Of a stretch of DNA of 7,397 bases, positions 6,711-7,397 are shown in pieces (position 1 is the first letter of the stretch; every line of letters begins with the position of its first letter). The notes below the pieces were generated by a model. The model saw nothing but the letters and a program-made list of their open reading frames with translations. It was not told the origin of the DNA and made no database searches. Made by a program: the position numbers and the translations under genes. The stretch comes from Nitrosomonadaceae bacterium (GTDB lineage Bacteria > Pseudomonadota > Gammaproteobacteria > Burkholderiales > Usitatibacteraceae), in NCBI GenBank assembly GCA_021300055.1, contig JAJTHU010000370.1:1-7397 (forward strand), written 5' to 3'.

Positions 6711-7397
6711 CTACGCATCTCGTGTGACGCGCAATACCTCTTCGCGCGTGGTCACACCGGCATCAACCCAGCGCATACCGTCTTCGCGCAATGTACGCAT
6801 GCCGTGTTGGCGCGCGGCGTCCAGAATGACGCTTTCTGCTGCGCCGTCGTGAATCAACTGCCGAATGGCTTCATTGACGGTGAGCATTTCATAAATGCCG
6901 GTACGCCCGCGGAAGGCTTCTGCGCTCGACGTTGTCTTGCTTGTGTCAAGCTTACGGACCAAGCGTTGCGCCACTACACCGCTTAGCGTCGAGGCGAGTA
7001 GGTACGGCTCAATGCCCATATCGACCAAGCGTGTGACCGCACCGACTGCGGAGTTGGTATGCAAGGTCGCGAGCACGAGGTGACCGGTGAGCGAGGCTTG
7101 CACGGCAATCTCAGCGGTTTCGAGGTCGCGGATCTCGCCGATCATGATTACGTCTGGGTCTTGGCGAAGAATGGCGCGCAAGGCACGCGCAAAGCTCATG
7201 CCGATACGCGCATTCACTTGGGTCTGGCCCACGCCGTCGAGATCGTATTCGATCGGGTCCTCGACCGTCATCATGTTGCGCGTGCTGGCGTCGAGGCGCG
7301 ACAGCGCCGCGTAAAGCGTAGTGGTTTTGCCTGAGCCCGTCGGACCCGTCACCAAGATAATGCCGTGCGGTTGTGCGATGAGGTGATCGAGTTCACG
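6711..7397 (-). CDS. gspE: Type II secretion ATPase GspE, C-terminal part (5' end outside window)
   Basis: This is the C-terminal 228 residues of the cytoplasmic hexameric ATPase that drives pseudopilus assembly. The frame is open to the window edge, so the N-terminal domains that bind GspL are missing only because of the cut. Numbering from the first visible codon, Walker A is GPTGSGKT at 18-25 and the Asp box is VEDPIEY at 45-51. Walker B is around 80-91 (DPDVIMIGEIRD) and the His box is around 105-114 (GHLVLATLHT). The RGRTGIYE motif follows at 163-170. Odd point: family members normally carry a four-cysteine zinc-binding insertion between QRLVRxL and RGRTGIYE. Here only about 13 residues (151-163) lie between them, and this visible part contains no cysteine. 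The frame ends at TAG, 34 bases before gspF. PilB and other secretion ATPases share these motifs, but the downstream gspF-N genes settle the identity. Confidence 0.96.
   Translation of the reverse strand, partial: RELDHLIAQPHGIILVTGPTGSGKTTTLYAALSRLDASTRNMMTVEDPIEYDLDGVGQTQVNARIGMSFARALRAILRQDPDVIMIGEIRDLETAEIAVQASLTGHLVLATLHTNSAVGAVTRLVDMGIEPYLLASTLSGVVAQRLVRKLDTSKTTSSAEAFRGRTGIYEMLTVNEAIRQLIHDGAAESVILDAARQHGMRTLREDGMRWVDAGVTTREEVLRVTRDA

Noticed and set aside
1..7397. Mobile elements, CRISPR arrays, tRNA or rRNA genes, phage genes
   Set aside because: The window is almost fully covered by T2SS genes; I found no terminal inverted repeats, transposase motifs, regularly spaced repeats or RNA-gene signatures.

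Overview
The window is one uninterrupted stretch of a type II secretion system (T2SS, general secretory pathway) operon. Every gene lies on the minus strand, so transcription runs from the right edge to the left edge. In transcription order the genes are gspE (3' part only), gspF, gspG, gspH, gspI, gspJ, gspK, gspL, gspM and the first 275 bases of gspN. The base composition is GC-rich (by eye about 60%). That composition, the presence of gspN and the order E-F-G-H-I-J-K-L-M-N suggest a proteobacterium of the beta/gamma group. This order is the one I know from the Xanthomonas xps cluster, where gspD follows gspN. I cannot name the genus.

Layout from right to left: 7397-6711 is the ATPase GspE, cut at the window edge and beginning just before its Walker A motif. 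6676-5372 is the inner-membrane platform protein GspF. 5362-4892 is the major pseudopilin GspG. About 4904-3221 holds the minor pseudopilins GspH, GspI and GspJ, and 3228-2212 the large minor pseudopilin GspK. A 93-base gap follows, the largest in the window. 2118-850 is the GspL assembly-platform protein, 853-275 is GspM, and 275-1 is the start of GspN. Most junctions are ATGA, TGATG or short overlaps, as expected for translational coupling. No stretch over 300 bases lacks a gene. No promoter or terminator is recognisable; both presumably lie outside the window.

Together, GspE powers assembly from the cytoplasm, and GspF, GspL and GspM form the inner-membrane platform. GspG polymerises into the periplasmic pseudopilus, and GspH-I-J-K form its tip. 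GspN is an accessory inner-membrane protein. The secretin GspD and the coupling protein GspC are not in this window.

I see no undescribed system here. The points worth a second look are the GspE loop that lacks the usual four-cysteine zinc motif, the start of gspH (no good start codon in frame; one extra C would give a textbook prepilin leader), and the open, same-frame gspK-gspL gap with a small hairpin.
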